Positions 62,726-64,000 of a stretch of DNA of 64,000 nucleotides are shown here, piece after piece. Under the pieces are notes generated by a model. The model searched no databases. It was not told where the DNA came from and saw only the letters and a program-made list of their open reading frames with translations. Origin of the DNA: Steromphala cineraria (taxonomy: Eukaryota > Mollusca > Gastropoda > Trochida > Trochidae); the NCBI GenBank assembly GCA_916613615.1, contig OU744735.1:40807468-40871467 (forward strand). The letters are read 5' to 3'. The stretch's first letter is position 1. Every line of letters starts with the position of its first letter. The translations under genes were made by a program, and so were the position numbers.

Positions 62726-63132
62726 TTTTGGGAATTGTTAATTTTCTACATTTTAATGGATGTTTGAACTTAAATTAAGCTAAAGATGTGCATCTCCTTT
62801 TAAATTCTATGGTTGAAAACATTGAGAGCTTGTTTATTAGCTGGGGCATCTGTGTCCCATGGACACAAATTTTCTAGTTACATGTTAAAGGCTAGGTCAA
62901 ATATATACTTAGGAATTGCATTTTGTATATGAATAAACCAACGTTTGATGTTGATCCGTTTATTTTGACACTGCAAACACCCACATAGCATTGTACAACG
63001 TATGAAGATGCTCAATAAAGACTGACCAATTAGAGTACAACATAATGAAAACGACGGCCTATAGTGATCGTAGCACACAAAGACTGCTGATGTAACTGAC
63101 AGAACGTGACCAAAACACATTTGGGAATAACC
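62726..63132. other. Intergenic
   Basis: An 80-codon minus frame (62878-63120) has no recognised motif. Confidence 0.35.
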
Positions 63133-63262
63133 TTACGACTGGTTAATTCTCTCCATTGACCAACTGCCCCTCTTCTTCACCTCTGTAGATATTGATTTCA
63201 CAGAGGCTTCCTCGCCCTTAACGGTGTTGAGTAGGTACATCTGTAAATACTCATTCACTGAG
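63133..63262 (-). CDS. Possible terminal exon (low confidence)
   Basis: The minus frame reads SVNEYLQMYLLNTVKGEEAS, then VKSISTEVKKRGSWSMERIN, then QS and a TAA at 63133-63135. Acceptor-like ag dinucleotides stand just upstream (gattag at about 63263, tttacag at 63241). The Lys/Glu/Ser-rich composition is protein-like, but no family is recognised and any upstream exons would be beyond the TIR element or outside the window. Confidence 0.25.
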
Positions 63263-63420
63263 ACTAATCATGGGGCTTCCGGTATCTCTATAGAGACTCG
63301 GGAACTCTATAGAGACTCGGACACCGACTCGTACTTCACACAATTAAAAGGGAAAGAATTGGGCCGTAACTCATGCATGGGACGTTTAATGGTTTCTTTA
63401 TTTGATTATTAACATTGACA

Positions 63421-63765
63421 TTAAAGGGGCAGTAGCACGGTTTTTGATAATTTTATATTTCAAAATTGTCACTGATAATTGTACAAGAATGCTAAATGTA
63501 TTATTTTGATAGTGTCAAACATGTCATAACACAAATCAATTATCCATAGTCAGAGGACAAAGTATGAAGATTTACCTAAAATCCATGGGCAGCTATTTTG
63601 TGTGAACACCTTTAAGAAAAAAGGAATTGTATAGCTAAACTTTACATTTTATATTTGAATTATTACTGTTCCATTTAGTTTAAATGCAATGTCTTGTAAT
63701 TGGAACCATTAATTTTCCTGACATCACCTTATATTCCCCCTAAAAACGTGCTACTGCCCCTTTAA
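63421..63765 (+). mobile_element. TTAA-type TIR element (MITE family A), well-preserved copy
   Basis: Left end ttaaaggggcagtagcacgg, right end acgtgctactgcccctttaa, about 345 bp, TTAA at both tips. Internal sequence collinear with the copy at 21741. Confidence 0.9.
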
Positions 63766-64000
63766 AGAATAAATATATCACAAAAACTTCGCTGATATGA
63801 AATAAAGCAATGATATAAAAGTATTAAATATATCCCAAAAACCTTCGCTGACATGAAATTAAGCAATGATAAAAGTTGTATGGCTTCAGGACGTTAATCG
63901 TAAAATATTTTTAATGTGGCTACATTTAATCATTGCTATTTGCTGCACATCAGCAACATTTCCTTCAACAAATCTGTTTTTCTCCAGGACTATGCTTAAA
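63766..64000. other. Intergenic to window end
   Basis: A 60-65 bp unit (aaaacttcgctgatatgaaat / aaccttcgctgacatgaaat) is tandemly duplicated at about 63781-63870. No gene. Confidence 0.4.

Overview
The window looks like nuclear DNA of an invertebrate animal, most likely a bivalve mollusc. It is AT-rich and sparse in genes, has short spliced exons with GT..AG borders, and is packed with small repeats and decayed non-LTR retrotransposons of the kind seen in bivalves. The bivalve assignment rests on remembered repeat and protein styles and is an inference. No bacterial operon, CRISPR array, rRNA or intact tRNA gene was seen.

One complete gene can be modelled with confidence. It lies on the minus strand at 25221-28025 in three exons and encodes a secreted 495-residue glycoside-hydrolase-like protein of the GHL10/DUF187 family (YngK/DigH type). 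That family is mainly bacterial, and its best-studied members act on peptidoglycan glycan strands, so an old bacterium-to-animal transfer that gained introns and a signal peptide is a reasonable hypothesis.

Other coding traces are partial. The left edge (1-1031) holds the end of a coiled-coil plus Tudor-like protein broken by a frameshift and a stop. A PAN/apple-like exon lies at 6788-7053 (minus). An unrecognised multi-exon candidate at 36049-37342 (minus) has phase-compatible splice sites but one in-frame TGA and one frame slip. Weaker exon candidates lie at 38623-39093 (+), 49133-49310 (+) and 63133-63262 (minus).

The rest is repeat history. A segment of several kilobases is present twice as direct copies (2985-7957 and 9000-12332), with a third partial copy at 14090-14640. 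A second segment recurs three times (from 42.7, 45.9 and 58.8 kb). Two families of short TIR elements are scattered through the window. One has TTAA-type ends and seven copies. The other has long TIRs and five copies; four of these have exact 9-bp target duplications, one being a minimal 69-bp copy. Single-copy TIR elements lie at 18999-19499, 48314-48813 and 59133-59674, with a pogo-like remnant near 56.7 kb. LINE relics lie at 2.4-3.0, 12.3, 16.3 and 22.4-23.0 kb. Long hairpins lie downstream of cyclic-AMP-response-element arrays at 20.0-20.5 and 32.7-33.0 kb, and a weaker parallel occurs at 53.5-53.9 kb. Most remaining sequence is AT-rich intergenic or intronic DNA in which no function is visible.
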